The translations under genes were made by a program, and so were the position numbers. The notes beneath the pieces were generated by a model. That model did not search any database and was not told the origin of the DNA. It saw nothing but the letters and a program-made list of their open reading frames with translations. DNA of 57,842 bases from a virus, in the IMG/VR virus record IMGVR_UViG_3300031857_000214, positions 1 to 57,842 of that record, one strand, 5' to 3'. Position 1 is the first letter of the stretch. Each line of letters starts with the position of its first letter. Positions 1 to 11,400 of this stretch are shown piece by piece.

Positions 1-505
1 ATGATTGAGAAGCTCCAATATCGCCATCTAAACCAGCTTTTTGAGCTGATTCTTTTTCTAATATTAAACGCATTACATCTTTAACAAATTTATAGTCTTT
101 TTCTAGACCAGGGTTTATGGCCATTTTGCCTGTATTAGTATAAAATGCACTCATCGTGTAACAAGTGAATACAGGTAATTCTGTTTTGGTGTAAACGCTA
201 CCATTTACAGGGCTGCTTGATGTCAAAGCTAATGTAACGGTAAAGGCATAGTCTGCCCCTATATATGGTTGATTCTTATCATCAACTCCAGATATGACAA
301 GGTTATTTCCGCTGGCAAAAGGCCATACGAATTGATTGTATGTGGTATTACCTATTTTTAAATAAGTACCATCAGACTTTTGTATAGTAAGTTTTCTAGC
401 AGAGAAAGTACCAGCAGCTTCTATATTATAAGTAGAAGCATCTACTATTGTAAACTGACTACAGTCTGCGCCTTGCGTAAAACTTATCGCTGTTGTAAAA
501 GGCAT
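1..505 (-). CDS. N-terminal part of a fibre/tail structural protein, joined across the window ends
   Basis: A minus-strand frame starts with ATG at 503-505 (MPFTTAISFTQGADCSQF) and runs 168 codons without a stop to base 2. The remaining base 1 plus bases 57842 and 57841 form TCC (Ser), and the next codon is the ATG at 57838-57840 of the dockerin-bearing frame. The whole protein is therefore 731 residues if the sequence is circular. This N-terminal part is beta-rich with alternating polar and hydrophobic residues and resembles small virion adaptor domains. I infer attachment of the fibre-like remainder to the tail. A TATATTTG box lies upstream at 521-528. The preceding gene on the transcript is the 1930-residue protein; the following one is the lipoprotein at 55794-56150. 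Confidence 0.8.
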   Translation of the reverse strand, partial: MPFTTAISFTQGADCSQFTIVDASTYNIEAAGTFSARKLTIQKSDGTYLKIGNTTYNQFVWPFASGNNLVISGVDDKNQPYIGADYAFTVTLALTSSSPVNGSVYTKTELPVFTCYTMSAFYTNTGKMAINPGLEKDYKFVKDVMRLILEKESAQKAGLDGDIGASQS

Positions 506-520
506 ATTAAAACATTTATG

Positions 521-528
521 CAAATATA
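521..528 (-). promoter_or_regulatory. -7-like box TATATTTG
   Basis: The minus strand reads TATATTTG, matching the Bacteroidota -7 consensus TAnnTTTG, 15 nt before the start at 505. No clear TTTG lies 18-20 nt upstream, so this is a weak promoter call. Confidence 0.35.
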
Positions 529-562
529 CCTAAAATTAACTGTCTGTTATAGGCTTTAAATA

Positions 563-3500
563 CTAATCTTTTTTAGGGCGTTCAGGTATGTCTTTTGACA
601 TCTTAGAGGCTTTATAGAACTTATCTAAAAACATCAAATCTGTTTCTGGATTAGGCATCTTCTGATGTAAATACCCAACATATTGAATTAAGGCATCTTT
701 AGAGACAGCTCCTGTGTTCATAGCTATACCTAAACTAGCGTAGAATTGGCTAGGCGACTGAGACTTGCTCCTAAGCTCAAATAGTTTATATGCATTTGCT
801 TCAGGCGTTTTAAAGCTCAAAGCGTAAGCTAAATCTATTTGCTCCTGTTGCTTAGATAATACAGCCATGGTCATAAAATAATCCTTATTTGATATAATCG
901 CCTTCCTCTTAATATCAGTTTCTGTTTCAGCCCCTTCTTTTAGATTATTTGTTAGCGTATTAAACTCATCTTTGCCAAACTTTTTATACATATCTGCTAG
1001 GTAAGCTCCTCTAGATAGTGGGTCAGTTATAGTCATAGAATAAGCAAAATTATCAACTATATTTTTGCCATCTATTATTTTCATAGGCATATTAGCTTTT
1101 TTAATAACTCTAGCCAATCTTTTATTTAAAAGATATTCTCTATAATCATTCTCATCCAATGACATATTCTTAAGGTTTCTATTTACCGCAGATGAAATTT
1201 GTTTAGCATCTGAAGGTAGTGGGATTCCCAAAGCTTGTAATGTAGCTATACTGCCAATCGTTACAGCAGTATTTTTATGTTTTTTTATTAATTTAAATTC
1301 TTTATCATGCCCATTTATTGTCTTTTCAATATCTCCAGTAATTCCAGCATTAATCATTTCCATTCCAGTAGTAATAGCGCCAACTCCCATACCTAATAAT
1401 CCAGCCTCAGAGCCATAAGATTGTGGCTTATAATTACCTATTTCCATTCTTAATTCATCTGGTAACTTATATATATCGTAATATTTTTGAAGTATTTGAT
1501 TTGTAAATCCAGCCGATGCAGCGTTTAATATAGGAGGTAGTGGCGATAAGTCTGTTATTACGTTTGTATATGTCGCTTTATCTGCTCTTTTTTCTCTATC
1601 ATCATATTCTTTTTGAGATGGGGTGTATCCTGTAACAGCATCAGCAACCCAATCTGTTATAGTACCAAATCCTCTTTTAACAGAATTAAATACTGCTGCT
1701 TCTACTAAAATTCCAGCCGCTCCAGCAAATGCTGCCGACCTGTCTTGAACACTAGATGTTGAGCTAAATGATTTATTTAAATTATTCCAAAAATTCAACT
1801 TTTGATTTATCATAAAATCAGAAAGTGGCATAATAGTACTTTTAATAAGACTTACAGCTGGATTTTTAGAAGAACCAATCATTCCCTTCAATTCAGTTTG
1901 AACTACGTTTTGTGTAGTATTTATCATTTGTTGAGCATAATCAGCCGCTTCTTCATCTAGCTTATGAGTAGACCAATCTATATCATCTAAATCATATCCA
2001 TTTTTAGATAGTTTATCTTTATAAAAAGCCCACCATCCTACTCTTCTAGCTACCTTATCTGGATATTGAACAAATGTTCTTAGCATAAAAGAAGACGTAT
2101 TATCAAGAAGCTTTGTAAATTTATTTTTATCATTTATTGCAGATTGCGTATAAATTTCTGCAGGTTTAAAATTTACATCTCCCTCAAATCCAGTCATTGC
2201 AATATCTCTTTCAGAATTATTCATCAAGTTGATAATATGAGGATTATACATAGCTTCTACTACAGGTAAACTACCAGTTTGAGCAAATGCATTTACCATT
2301 GGAGTCAATTGTTGGCCAACTTGTCTAATCCCAGCCAAAGTGGATGCTGTTGCCATTTTGTTAAATGTAGACATTCCTTTTGCAAATCCACTCCAATCAG
2401 ACATATCAAAGTTGGTTCCGTAGCTTCCTCTAGTTTTATTAGCATATCCTCTTACTCTTTTTGCTAACATCTCACCATCTTCAGGGTTACCTTTAAATAA
2501 ATTTTTATACCCTGGATTGTTTATGAATGACTTCATTTGAGATATGTACTTAGAACCATTCAAATCATATAAAGATTGTCTATATTTAGTCTCCATGTCT
2601 TTAAAGAAATCAAGACTGATATAATTATCTTTACCTATTTCTCCTGGCTTAACAACCGATTTTAATGATGAACTTTCTGATGCAGGAAAATAATCTGTAG
2701 AGTTTATAACATATCCATTATCCCAATCACCTTCATTTGCATTAAGTCCTATATCACTTTTACTTATCTTTTTGAATACATCTGGGGTGTAATTAAAATC
2801 TTTATTTAATGTTTTGTTATAATAGTTTTTTGCCAAATCACTCATATCATTATACTTCCCACCCCATTTTTCAATCCACCAGTTAACAGCTTCTACATTT
2901 GTTTTGTCCATTCTTGCTGTAACATCATCTATGGAAGTAGCTCCATCTAGCAATTTAACTCTTGCTTTTTCATAAGATTCAGCTAAAAATTTATGTTCAG
3001 ATTTATTTGATGACTTTAAGTTTGCAATTGAGCCTTCAAATAGTGTAACTCTTCTTTTAAATTCTTTAGCTATATCCTCCTCAGAACCTCCAGAATGTCT
3101 TAATAAATGAGAATATAATCCCATTTCAAATATATTATCTGCATCATCAAATCGTAACCCATTAGGTTTTGTTTTACCAAATGTATTGCTAAACTCATCT
3201 ATTATTCCCTTTGTCTCTAAATTTGATTTAGATATAGAATTATAAAAATCTGTAAAGCCCATTGATTTCATAATCTCAACGTCCTTTACACCAAATAAAT
3301 TTCTGAACAACATTGGCACTGTTCCAGATAAGTCATAAGCCAATCTTCCTACATAACTCATAGGAACAGAATTTATAATCTTTCCAGAGTATTCTGCATT
3401 CTTGCTTCCATAATAACTGTATAATGGTTTTTCTAAACCAGAATGCTTACCATTTACAATAAAGTTATCCAATCCATTTACTGCTCTATATGCATCTTCA

Positions 3501-6355
3501 GTAGACATATTTTTAATACCTACTTTTATTAAATCCTTAAGTATTCTTCTATCATTATCACTTATTGAAACATCAACCCTATTTCCAAAACCATCTTCCC
3601 CTTTATCAAGGATGTTTTCAGCTATTGCAGCTAAACTTTGAAATCTGTTTTCTGCAGATATTCTTATGCTTTTTATTTTACTTTCTGAATTTTCTACCGT
3701 AGTTGTGCCAGTATTTTCTATTTCAGAAACAATGGCTTCCATTTCATCAAGAGTCATATTTTCTGTAACAATACCCTTATCTACAAGTTCTTGATAATCA
3801 GCCATTTTATTGGCCTTAGTCTTCTCCATAATTACGTTGTTTTCATTTTTAACGTAATCATATACGGATTTTTCATCAAAAGCCTGAGCAAATTTTCCTC
3901 CTGTTTTAGTTCTTACTGGTTTTGATATCCCATCATATACCTCGCTTGCCTTGGCCATATATGCATTTAAATCAGATACATCTCCTGGTTTAATACTTAA
4001 GAACTCCTTAGCCGCTTCTGATATATTTGTTTGTAAATTTTTATTTTTAGATAATGTAGCAATTTTACTTTTAATAATATTTGCTTTATCTAAATTGTCT
4101 GCATATGTAGCGTCATTGATAACATTAGAAGCATACTCCGTAAACTTCTCTACAGCAACCTTGTTTTGTAAATTTAATCTATCGTATCTCTTAAGAATAG
4201 ATTGTAACTGTGTTGTCTTTATTTTTCCTGCTCCTACTAGCTCACCTAAACCATTAGATATATCTTGTCTAGCAGTTTTAATCCATTGAACAGCTCCGTT
4301 TGCAGCGTCTTGTTGACCCCTTAGATATCTTTTTAATGCCGTTTTTTCGTTTACTGTTATCTTCTCACCAGGTATTAATCCAAATAGTTTTTTAACCCAT
4401 TCAGGTTGTTTTATTTTTTGCGCTTGGCCGCTGACAATGCTATTGCTATTATCTGCTTCATTGGCCTTTGGCGCTTGCTCGACTTCAACTCCCTGATATT
4501 GGCTGATATTGCTTGTTGCTGCGCCTTCTTGCTGTTGTTTGATGGCTGTTGTAATGGCATTTGGGTCTTCGTTTAAAGGTTGTTGTGTAATATCGTTAAT
4601 TTCAGCATCAAACGGGTCTTCGCCAGTCATTGCTTTTTCAATTCTTTTTTGTAATTCAGCTATCTCTACATCCGCATCCGCTCTTAAAGGGTCGTTAACT
4701 TTAAACTGAGTAGCACGCTTTTCTGCGCCTTTCTTTGCTAACATCAGTCCAACAACGGCAGGGGCTTTATCTTCAGAAATTCCTGGGGTTGCTTTTTTCA
4801 TTCTATGAAACTCATCAAGGTCAGACATGAACGTATTGTGCTGTTCTTCTGTCAACATACCCTTTTGCTTCATGCTAATTAATTCGTTATTTACCCAATT
4901 TCTATCTTGAGTAGCCATTAGATTTAATGTAGCAGATTTAAGTTGTTTATTTACATACATTTTACCTGCACTATAAAAACTAGGTATAGCTCCAAAAGCA
5001 ATGTTTAACGCAAAACTTTGCTGAGCAACATCTTTAACTCTTTGGTACACATCTATATCTGCGCCTGTCACATCCTTCATTTTAACACTTCTTTGTAATT
5101 CAAGCGCACTAGAAGTTAGAGATGCTCCAATAATTTCAGGACTTCTTGTAATCATTGTTTTACCATAATACTTGATAACATTATTTGAAGCCTGTTTTTC
5201 TAAAGCCGAAAGGGCAACGCCAGTACGAGCACCAACAATACCCTGAAGTAAATTTTCTGCAGCATTTGTGGCATAAAATGAAGGCCTCATCTCTTTTGTA
5301 TTTTTATATGCCTTTGCTTCATCTGCTCCATTGCTTCTAGATATATTATACACCTCCATCTCTTTCTGTCTAGTATCATTCCATATTGTTCCTAAAGTAT
5401 ATACACTACCTGTAATAAGTGGGGCTACAAAAGGTGTAGCAAGTCCTCCACTTCCTGCTTCGAAAATGCCTAGCGCTCCTATGCCTGCACCAATTCCAAG
5501 GGTAGAAACAACAGATGCTCCTATATTTGCAGCTGTTTTTGTAGTAGTGTGCTCATTTAATTGAGGCAATTCTGTTAATGATTTTTGGTAATTACTTTCT
5601 AGTATTTGATTTTTATGTTCATCAGACTTGCTTACATATGAAATCCCATCTACAATACCATTAAAAAAATTAGCTACCTCTGTGATACCGGTTTCTATAA
5701 TTCCTATTTCCGCTCTTTTTAAAGTTCCGTCAGTTGGGTCAATATCTAAATCACCTGCACCTACTGCCAATGCCAAGTTTGTTTCAAACACATTTTGAGG
5801 AATTTTTGGCTTTTTACCACCACCATTATATACTAGATTTGATGTGGCTTTTATGGCATTATTTATTTTATTCTTATCCGTTACTTTTGGGAGCCTTGTT
5901 GTTCTTGCTATAGTACCACTATCTACACCTGTTGTAACTTCTAGTGTACTTTTAACTGGGCTTGAAATATTACTACTTGTTAATTCTGGCTTTTTTTCAT
6001 CTTTTTTCTTTCCACCTCCACCGCCATTCTCTTCGCTATTAATAGCCTGTTTTGCATCCGCTTCGGTTACTATAGGTTTTGCCACATCTTCGCCACCTGT
6101 AGATATTTCAGTATCTGTTGGGGCTTGTGCAGGCTCATTAACCACAAAGTTTGATTGTTGCTCAGGCACAGGCATTTCAGCAGAAATATCCTCCATAGGC
6201 ATAGTGTCTACGGGAATATCTTCTGTAGGTGTAGGCTTCATTTCAATTGGAGCCTCTTTTTTGGCAGGATATGGGGAGAATTTAGAACTTTCCTTACTTC
6301 TGTCTAATACACTCTTTAAAGTAGCTACGTTGGGTCTATTGCGATTTATGGCCAT
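563..6355 (-). CDS. Very large internal virion / ejection protein candidate (1930 aa)
   Basis: This is the largest gene of the phage. The first 150 residues are Pro/Glu-rich and probably disordered and include a Gly5-Lys3 run. Around residues 265-330 lies a Gly/Ala-rich hydrophobic stretch with membrane character (SVVSTLGIGAGIGALGIF). The rest is mostly helical, with a Thr/Ala-rich segment near residue 1330 (FNKMATASTLAGIRQVGQQL). I see no lysozyme or protease motif. Size, position after the tail genes and the glycine-rich membrane-like segments fit the large internal proteins that podoviruses eject with their DNA, or the cargo proteins of crAss-like virions. It could also be a polyvalent protein with unrecognised enzyme domains. 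A TAGATTTG box at 6377-6384 precedes it. Confidence 0.6.
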   Translation of the reverse strand: MAINRNRPNVATLKSVLDRSKESSKFSPYPAKKEAPIEMKPTPTEDIPVDTMPMEDISAEMPVPEQQSNFVVNEPAQAPTDTEISTGGEDVAKPIVTEADAKQAINSEENGGGGGKKKDEKKPELTSSNISSPVKSTLEVTTGVDSGTIARTTRLPKVTDKNKINNAIKATSNLVYNGGGKKPKIPQNVFETNLALAVGAGDLDIDPTDGTLKRAEIGIIETGITEVANFFNGIVDGISYVSKSDEHKNQILESNYQKSLTELPQLNEHTTTKTAANIGASVVSTLGIGAGIGALGIFEAGSGGLATPFVAPLITGSVYTLGTIWNDTRQKEMEVYNISRSNGADEAKAYKNTKEMRPSFYATNAAENLLQGIVGARTGVALSALEKQASNNVIKYYGKTMITRSPEIIGASLTSSALELQRSVKMKDVTGADIDVYQRVKDVAQQSFALNIAFGAIPSFYSAGKMYVNKQLKSATLNLMATQDRNWVNNELISMKQKGMLTEEQHNTFMSDLDEFHRMKKATPGISEDKAPAVVGLMLAKKGAEKRATQFKVNDPLRADADVEIAELQKRIEKAMTGEDPFDAEINDITQQPLNEDPNAITTAIKQQQEGAATSNISQYQGVEVEQAPKANEADNSNSIVSGQAQKIKQPEWVKKLFGLIPGEKITVNEKTALKRYLRGQQDAANGAVQWIKTARQDISNGLGELVGAGKIKTTQLQSILKRYDRLNLQNKVAVEKFTEYASNVINDATYADNLDKANIIKSKIATLSKNKNLQTNISEAAKEFLSIKPGDVSDLNAYMAKASEVYDGISKPVRTKTGGKFAQAFDEKSVYDYVKNENNVIMEKTKANKMADYQELVDKGIVTENMTLDEMEAIVSEIENTGTTTVENSESKIKSIRISAENRFQSLAAIAENILDKGEDGFGNRVDVSISDNDRRILKDLIKVGIKNMSTEDAYRAVNGLDNFIVNGKHSGLEKPLYSYYGSKNAEYSGKIINSVPMSYVGRLAYDLSGTVPMLFRNLFGVKDVEIMKSMGFTDFYNSISKSNLETKGIIDEFSNTFGKTKPNGLRFDDADNIFEMGLYSHLLRHSGGSEEDIAKEFKRRVTLFEGSIANLKSSNKSEHKFLAESYEKARVKLLDGATSIDDVTARMDKTNVEAVNWWIEKWGGKYNDMSDLAKNYYNKTLNKDFNYTPDVFKKISKSDIGLNANEGDWDNGYVINSTDYFPASESSSLKSVVKPGEIGKDNYISLDFFKDMETKYRQSLYDLNGSKYISQMKSFINNPGYKNLFKGNPEDGEMLAKRVRGYANKTRGSYGTNFDMSDWSGFAKGMSTFNKMATASTLAGIRQVGQQLTPMVNAFAQTGSLPVVEAMYNPHIINLMNNSERDIAMTGFEGDVNFKPAEIYTQSAINDKNKFTKLLDNTSSFMLRTFVQYPDKVARRVGWWAFYKDKLSKNGYDLDDIDWSTHKLDEEAADYAQQMINTTQNVVQTELKGMIGSSKNPAVSLIKSTIMPLSDFMINQKLNFWNNLNKSFSSTSSVQDRSAAFAGAAGILVEAAVFNSVKRGFGTITDWVADAVTGYTPSQKEYDDREKRADKATYTNVITDLSPLPPILNAASAGFTNQILQKYYDIYKLPDELRMEIGNYKPQSYGSEAGLLGMGVGAITTGMEMINAGITGDIEKTINGHDKEFKLIKKHKNTAVTIGSIATLQALGIPLPSDAKQISSAVNRNLKNMSLDENDYREYLLNKRLARVIKKANMPMKIIDGKNIVDNFAYSMTITDPLSRGAYLADMYKKFGKDEFNTLTNNLKEGAETETDIKRKAIISNKDYFMTMAVLSKQQEQIDLAYALSFKTPEANAYKLFELRSKSQSPSQFYASLGIAMNTGAVSKDALIQYVGYLHQKMPNPETDLMFLDKFYKASKMSKDIPERPKKD

Positions 6356-6376
6356 ATTTGCACTAATATATTAATG

Positions 6377-6384
6377 CAAATCTA
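6377..6384 (-). promoter_or_regulatory. -7-like box TAGATTTG
   Basis: On the minus strand TAGATTTG lies 21 nt before the start of the 1930-aa gene. It fits TAnnTTTG, but no -33 TTTG is visible at the right distance. Confidence 0.3.
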
Positions 6385-6416
6385 ACTATTTTTAGGCATT
6401 TTAACCTATATATGGC

Positions 6417-7709
6417 TTAATTATCTTCTCTAGATAATTCCTCTAAACTTAGCTGACCTGAATTTAATTTGTTGTATAAATCAGATACGCTTTCTCTACT
6501 TCCCTTATTTTTAAGGTTTCTAATAGCCTTAAAGTACTTATCCGCATCTAATTTGTAATCTCCAAACATGCTTCTAAACATACTATTTGGTTCCGAAGAA
6601 TTAAATGCGCCCTCCGCTTCTGGAGATTTAATATAACCCAAGAATTTAAACATATTGTTCACGCCTATTTGAGAATTACCAACAGCAATTTGATTGTTAG
6701 CTAGTTGTTTTCTAATTCTCATACTTTCAGCATCATTCAAGGCAGCAAGTCCCTTTAATGCTAATTCAATCTCAGACCTATCTTCAATACTTCTAACATA
6801 TTTCTTCTCATATAAACGATTATCATAAGCCCATAAATGAAACTTATTTATATCTGCAACATTAATGCCAGCTGCTTCAGATATAGATTTTGCTTTTTCA
6901 TCTGCCTCTATTCTTAGTTTTGATGTAGGATTAGATTGTAATGCGTTTGCAAATGAATTATAGTTAGCAGTAGCCTTGTTTTCAAGTCTAGTTCCCTCAA
7001 TTTGTTGAGCCGTTGCTAAAGCTTGCTCAGGCTTCATATATCTATACTCTTTTTTATAATATATTTTTTTACCGCTTAGATATTGAACAGTTTTAGGTAT
7101 TTCTTCATATGGCTTATTTTCGTCTGGAGCGATGTATGGATTGGTATATAACTTATCGCTTGATAATGAAGTGGTATATTTTAACATTTCCTCTGTAGAT
7201 GGCATTACATCAAAAGAAGCAATATTAGGTATTTGTGAAAAATCCAATTCTGTAGATTTTGTATCTCTTACTTTTTGCATTAACTGAGTCGCTTCAACAG
7301 GAGTTGCAATCTTTTGCGCAGTATAAGTATTTATTGTTTTTTGAGAATCTAACAACCATTGATTAGCCAATTGAGATTGTGAATAAAGCTGACCAACACG
7401 TGCTTTTGCTGCTTCAGACTTTTCATATGCAGCCTGTCTTTCTTCAGATTTTACAGACCATTTTTTATCTAATCTTAATTCCGCTTTTTTGCTATTTTTA
7501 TATTCCTCCATAGCGTCCATGTAGTCAGCTTTGTCAGCAGGTTTTAACTTATCTGGTTTCCAAGTTAATTGGAATTGCCTCATTTCATCATTAAAAAGTT
7601 TGCGTTCATTCCTTTCTTGCTCAAAACGAAGTCTTAATCCAGCATTAATGCCCTCTGCAAATCCAGAAAAATCTACACCTTTGTCGTTATATATTAAGTT
7701 AAATGACAT
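6417..7709 (-). CDS. Helical virion protein, internal/cargo candidate (430 aa)
   Basis: I recognise no enzyme family. The protein is highly charged and helical, with strong coiled-coil character around residues 25-110 (RLRFEQERNERKLFNDEMRQ). It begins MSFNLIYNDKGVDFSG, which closely matches the start of the 233-aa protein at 28389-29090 (MAFNLQYNDQGEDV), so the two share an N-terminal peptide. It sits between the S74-domain protein and the giant 1930-aa protein, the position of internal virion proteins in podoviruses. The start is supported by the leader AAACCAATAAACCAAT directly before the ATG. It could instead be a chaperone of the giant neighbour. Confidence 0.6.
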   Translation of the reverse strand: MSFNLIYNDKGVDFSGFAEGINAGLRLRFEQERNERKLFNDEMRQFQLTWKPDKLKPADKADYMDAMEEYKNSKKAELRLDKKWSVKSEERQAAYEKSEAAKARVGQLYSQSQLANQWLLDSQKTINTYTAQKIATPVEATQLMQKVRDTKSTELDFSQIPNIASFDVMPSTEEMLKYTTSLSSDKLYTNPYIAPDENKPYEEIPKTVQYLSGKKIYYKKEYRYMKPEQALATAQQIEGTRLENKATANYNSFANALQSNPTSKLRIEADEKAKSISEAAGINVADINKFHLWAYDNRLYEKKYVRSIEDRSEIELALKGLAALNDAESMRIRKQLANNQIAVGNSQIGVNNMFKFLGYIKSPEAEGAFNSSEPNSMFRSMFGDYKLDADKYFKAIRNLKNKGSRESVSDLYNKLNSGQLSLEELSREDN

Positions 7710-7715
7710 ATTGGT

Positions 7716-8429
7716 TTATTGGTTTATCTTTTTAAATTCAACATCTATATTACTATAATTAACAGCATACATGCCATCCTCTGTAATCACAACAGAGTCA
7801 TTAAATTTAGTGCCTAATAATTCTTGAGCCATAACTCCTTGATATAGACCATCTTCACCTATATACCCAAATGTATATATGTTAATTCCTTCAGGAGACT
7901 TACCAACTAAGGTGATATTATCTTTCAATCTAAAATCAGATTTAGAAAGCAATCCACCACCAATAGCACCAAGAGCGCCCATTAATCCAGCTCTTTCTTG
8001 AGCTGCTCTATTTTGCGCTGCACTAATTTTATTAAATTCTGCTTCTCTTTTTGATTTTTCTAACTCAGTAGCTATTTGGCCATATTGCATACCAGACTGT
8101 ATAGCTAATTGTCTATTTTGTCTTAATGTATCAGCATTTTTAGCCGCTAATCCAAGACCAAAATCATTTAATCCTGCAGCCATTCTATTAACTTGACCTT
8201 GACCTCCACGAACTCTTCTAAGTCCGCTTAATCCGGCATTAATTCCTCTATTCGCTTCTTGTCTTGCTAATTGAATAGATGCAGCATCTAAGCCATAATT
8301 AGCCATACCTTGAGCCATCTGATTTGCCTGGTTTAAGGTTGGGTCTAACTTCATGGCCTGTATTTTACCCATTGCAACATCTGCCTGTCTTGCTAAACTG
8401 CGATTTCCACCAATTCCTAAAAATGACAT
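7716..8429 (-). CDS. Ala/Gly-rich virion protein with C-terminal Peptidase_S74 chaperone domain
   Basis: Residues 1-150 are Ala/Gln/Gly-rich and helical, like small internal or tail-hub proteins. From about residue 165 the sequence becomes a Peptidase_S74 (intramolecular chaperone autoprocessing) domain: SDFRLKDNITLVGKSPEG, then YTFGYIGEDGLYQGVMAQEL, then a final YAVNYSNIDVEF strand. In this family a Ser in the SD-RLK motif and a downstream Lys release the chaperone after the preceding domain trimerises. S74 domains usually end long fibres or spikes; here the partner is a short helical domain, which is unusual. The gene lies 6 nt upstream of the 430-aa gene and 1 nt after the muzzle-like gene, so they are co-transcribed. 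Confidence 0.7.
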   Translation of the reverse strand: MSFLGIGGNRSLARQADVAMGKIQAMKLDPTLNQANQMAQGMANYGLDAASIQLARQEANRGINAGLSGLRRVRGGQGQVNRMAAGLNDFGLGLAAKNADTLRQNRQLAIQSGMQYGQIATELEKSKREAEFNKISAAQNRAAQERAGLMGALGAIGGGLLSKSDFRLKDNITLVGKSPEGINIYTFGYIGEDGLYQGVMAQELLGTKFNDSVVITEDGMYAVNYSNIDVEFKKINQ

Positions 8430-8430
8430 A

Positions 8431-11400
8431 TTATCTATTATTTAACGGTTGTAGTATTGATAAGTCAATATAGTACAAATCTACTAAGTTTTGCGGATTT
8501 ATTGGTGTCAAATTTAATTCTAACCAAGAACCTTTAAGCACATTGCCATTTAATAGCCCTCCGGGGCTCAACATGTCCCTTTTTAGGGCTGCATGATACT
8601 TATCATCCTTTATTCTAAAGTCCGCCTGAACGAGCTTAGATTGCTGTCCTAGATTTGTTTTTATATCCCCCTGAGTAGGTGAAACCCAAGTAGTATTACC
8701 TAGTGTAGTTAATGTATTATAGTGCTTCTTTATATTTTGTTGCTCATTGAATACAACTTTTATAGAAGGATTGTATTGAGTGCCATAAAAATTAGAATAT
8801 GAAGAGGTATTATTATGCGTCCACAATTCGCCATTTCTCCAAGTAATAATCAAATTACCAGCATTGCAAATCCACTCTGGATAGTAATCGTAAAAAGAAG
8901 TGTAGTGATTTTTTGGCTCATAGAAGCTAAATGTCATCTCTGTTATAGGATTACCAGAATCTGCACTTCCTTGCATACAGGTAGTAAATTGTTCTTCAAA
9001 AACGTCATAAACCCCCAATATCTTAGCATACCCACCATTGCCAAATTTATCAGCAACATTTTTTTGATACTTAGTAAATTTATCAGTAAAATAATAGTGA
9101 GCTTTAAATGTTTCAGTTAAAGAAGTAATACCGTCTGCAGACAATCTAATTTGAGCACCTATAATTGGGTCTGTGAAATAATCGGCTGATGCAGAAGAAG
9201 CTAGTGAACAATACTGATTTCCAATTCCATATTCTCCTTGATAATATTGAATTCTATTTAATACGCCTTCATTTTGAGATACAACATCTGTACCATCAGC
9301 AGTCTGCATTACATTTTGATAAATAGGAACCATTCCGCACCCCCTGCTTTGGAATACTCTTAATTGATTACCCCTTGTTACAAATCTTTGAATATCACCT
9401 CTTTGTCTATCGTAATCATCAATATTAGAAGTGTTGAATCTATTTGTATTATTTATATTCGTATTCTGTTGATATTCGCGAGAATATCTTATAGTGGAAG
9501 GAAAGTAAATTTCTTTAGCAAATGGGTCTACTACAAAAGCTCTTCCTCTATTTTTTACAGTTGAATCAAATTTATCAGAAACGGATTTGTCAATGATAAA
9601 CAATGGACTACCGTCAATTGGTTCTATTCTCTTTTTTTGATAATAATCCCCTCTAATAAAAGTAAATATAGCAGGTTGAACTATTGATGCACCTAATGCG
9701 CTGTCGGCTATATTATCTTGATATGTTGTAGCTGTGTTATTGGATATTGTTGTTAATAATTTATATGTATTACTACCGACTGCAGTTCTGTATATTTTTC
9801 TTGCAGTTGTCCCAGTAGGGCCTAATGGTATGTTTGATATATTAACTCTTCTTGAGCCGGATACTGTAGTTACAGACACGGCTTCGCCTGGATTTGAAGT
9901 TGCAGTTCCTTTTACAAAAGCTACTTTATAAGAATATGCACCTACACCTAAATTACCAGTTTGCGGCTCCAATGCAACAGTCATGTTAGTCGTAGGCGCT
10001 GCTATTGCACTTGTTGAACCAAATATTTGATTTTGAGAATGCCCTTCATGGATAAGATTATTATTTACATCTTTACCAACTTGGAATGTTTCTCCGAATT
10101 CATAATATAATTTGGTGTCTGAATTTTTATAATATTCTGGGGTATATATTTCTAGATAAAATGACTTAAATCCTGTATTTCCATAGTTAGTCATAAATGT
10201 AGAATTGTATGGAACTTTTATGAAATACTCATCAGTATCATCTACTTTTTTCCATGGCATAGTTATACCTCCTAATACCAAATCTATTACAGAGCAATCT
10301 TTTACAATACCAGAGCTTGTAGCTCCACCTTTAAGACCGATTATTCTAACTCTATCGCCCTTTGCAAATTGATATACTGGAAATTTACTTGTATTTTTTT
10401 GATATGCATTTATATTAAAATAAACATAACCTGCACCCTCTCCAGTACCTTTTATAGTATTGGAGCATACAATAGTAGTTAAATCAGATATTGTTAAATT
10501 ATCTGTCTTTACAAAGGAAAAATACTTTGCCCAACTTGGAGGCTGATGATTTACTGAAAATGTAATTTTTGGTATAAGTAAATGTTCTTCACCAAGGTTG
10601 TCGCTTATATTCGTTTCTGGAGTTATGATACTCATATTTTCATTTGTCATAACACCATTTGTCACTCCAAATTCATCAAAGTAACACAAACCAAATGAAT
10701 ATCTAGAATTATGTTTAAAAACAGCTGTACTAATATCTGTTATATTAAATGAGCTAAGAAATATTTCAAAACTCCCATTTATTGAAATAGCTTCATCAAT
10801 AGGATAAATCATTACAGAATTTGGCGGAACTTGATTATTAACGTCAGAATCCTTAATGCACCCAAAGTAGGAAGAGTTCATATCTTCATAAAAATAATCT
10901 ACAATACTAGATATAGTATCTCCAGACGTATAAGTATATACAAATTGAGCTTCATAAGGAGACCCGGTAATTCCCTGAGAATTTACATCTATTACAATTT
11001 TAACTAACCCATTTAAACCTCCGGAAAATGTAAATATTAAAGCAGGTCTTTTTTTATCTGAAGGGTTTCCTGTATCATATGAAGCTGGAGTTTTAGTCAT
11101 TGCTAGTGATAGCGCAGCAGTATTGTCTGCTGTAGATACACTTGAAGATAAGTCTAAAACCCTGTCAAATGTATTTCCTTCCTTAATACCACCATATGCA
11201 ATAATATTACCATTAATTAATTCTTGTGCATTTGCTGTTTTAGGACAATAATCAAATAATAAAGTGTCTCCTTCTACATCTACAAATTCATAAGCGTTAT
11301 TATTATAAAAACTATATGTATATATATTGTTACTAGGTATTGATAATTGATTTTTACTTATTGTAGCAATTAACATTGTATCTGTAAAAGCTTCTTCAAT

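Noticed and set aside
5844-6374. A 176-codon plus-strand frame opposite the start of the 1930-aa gene
   Set aside because: It mirrors the disordered Pro/Glu/Gly-rich start of the real gene and encodes a low-complexity hydrophobic Ser/Val/Phe chain. No leader.
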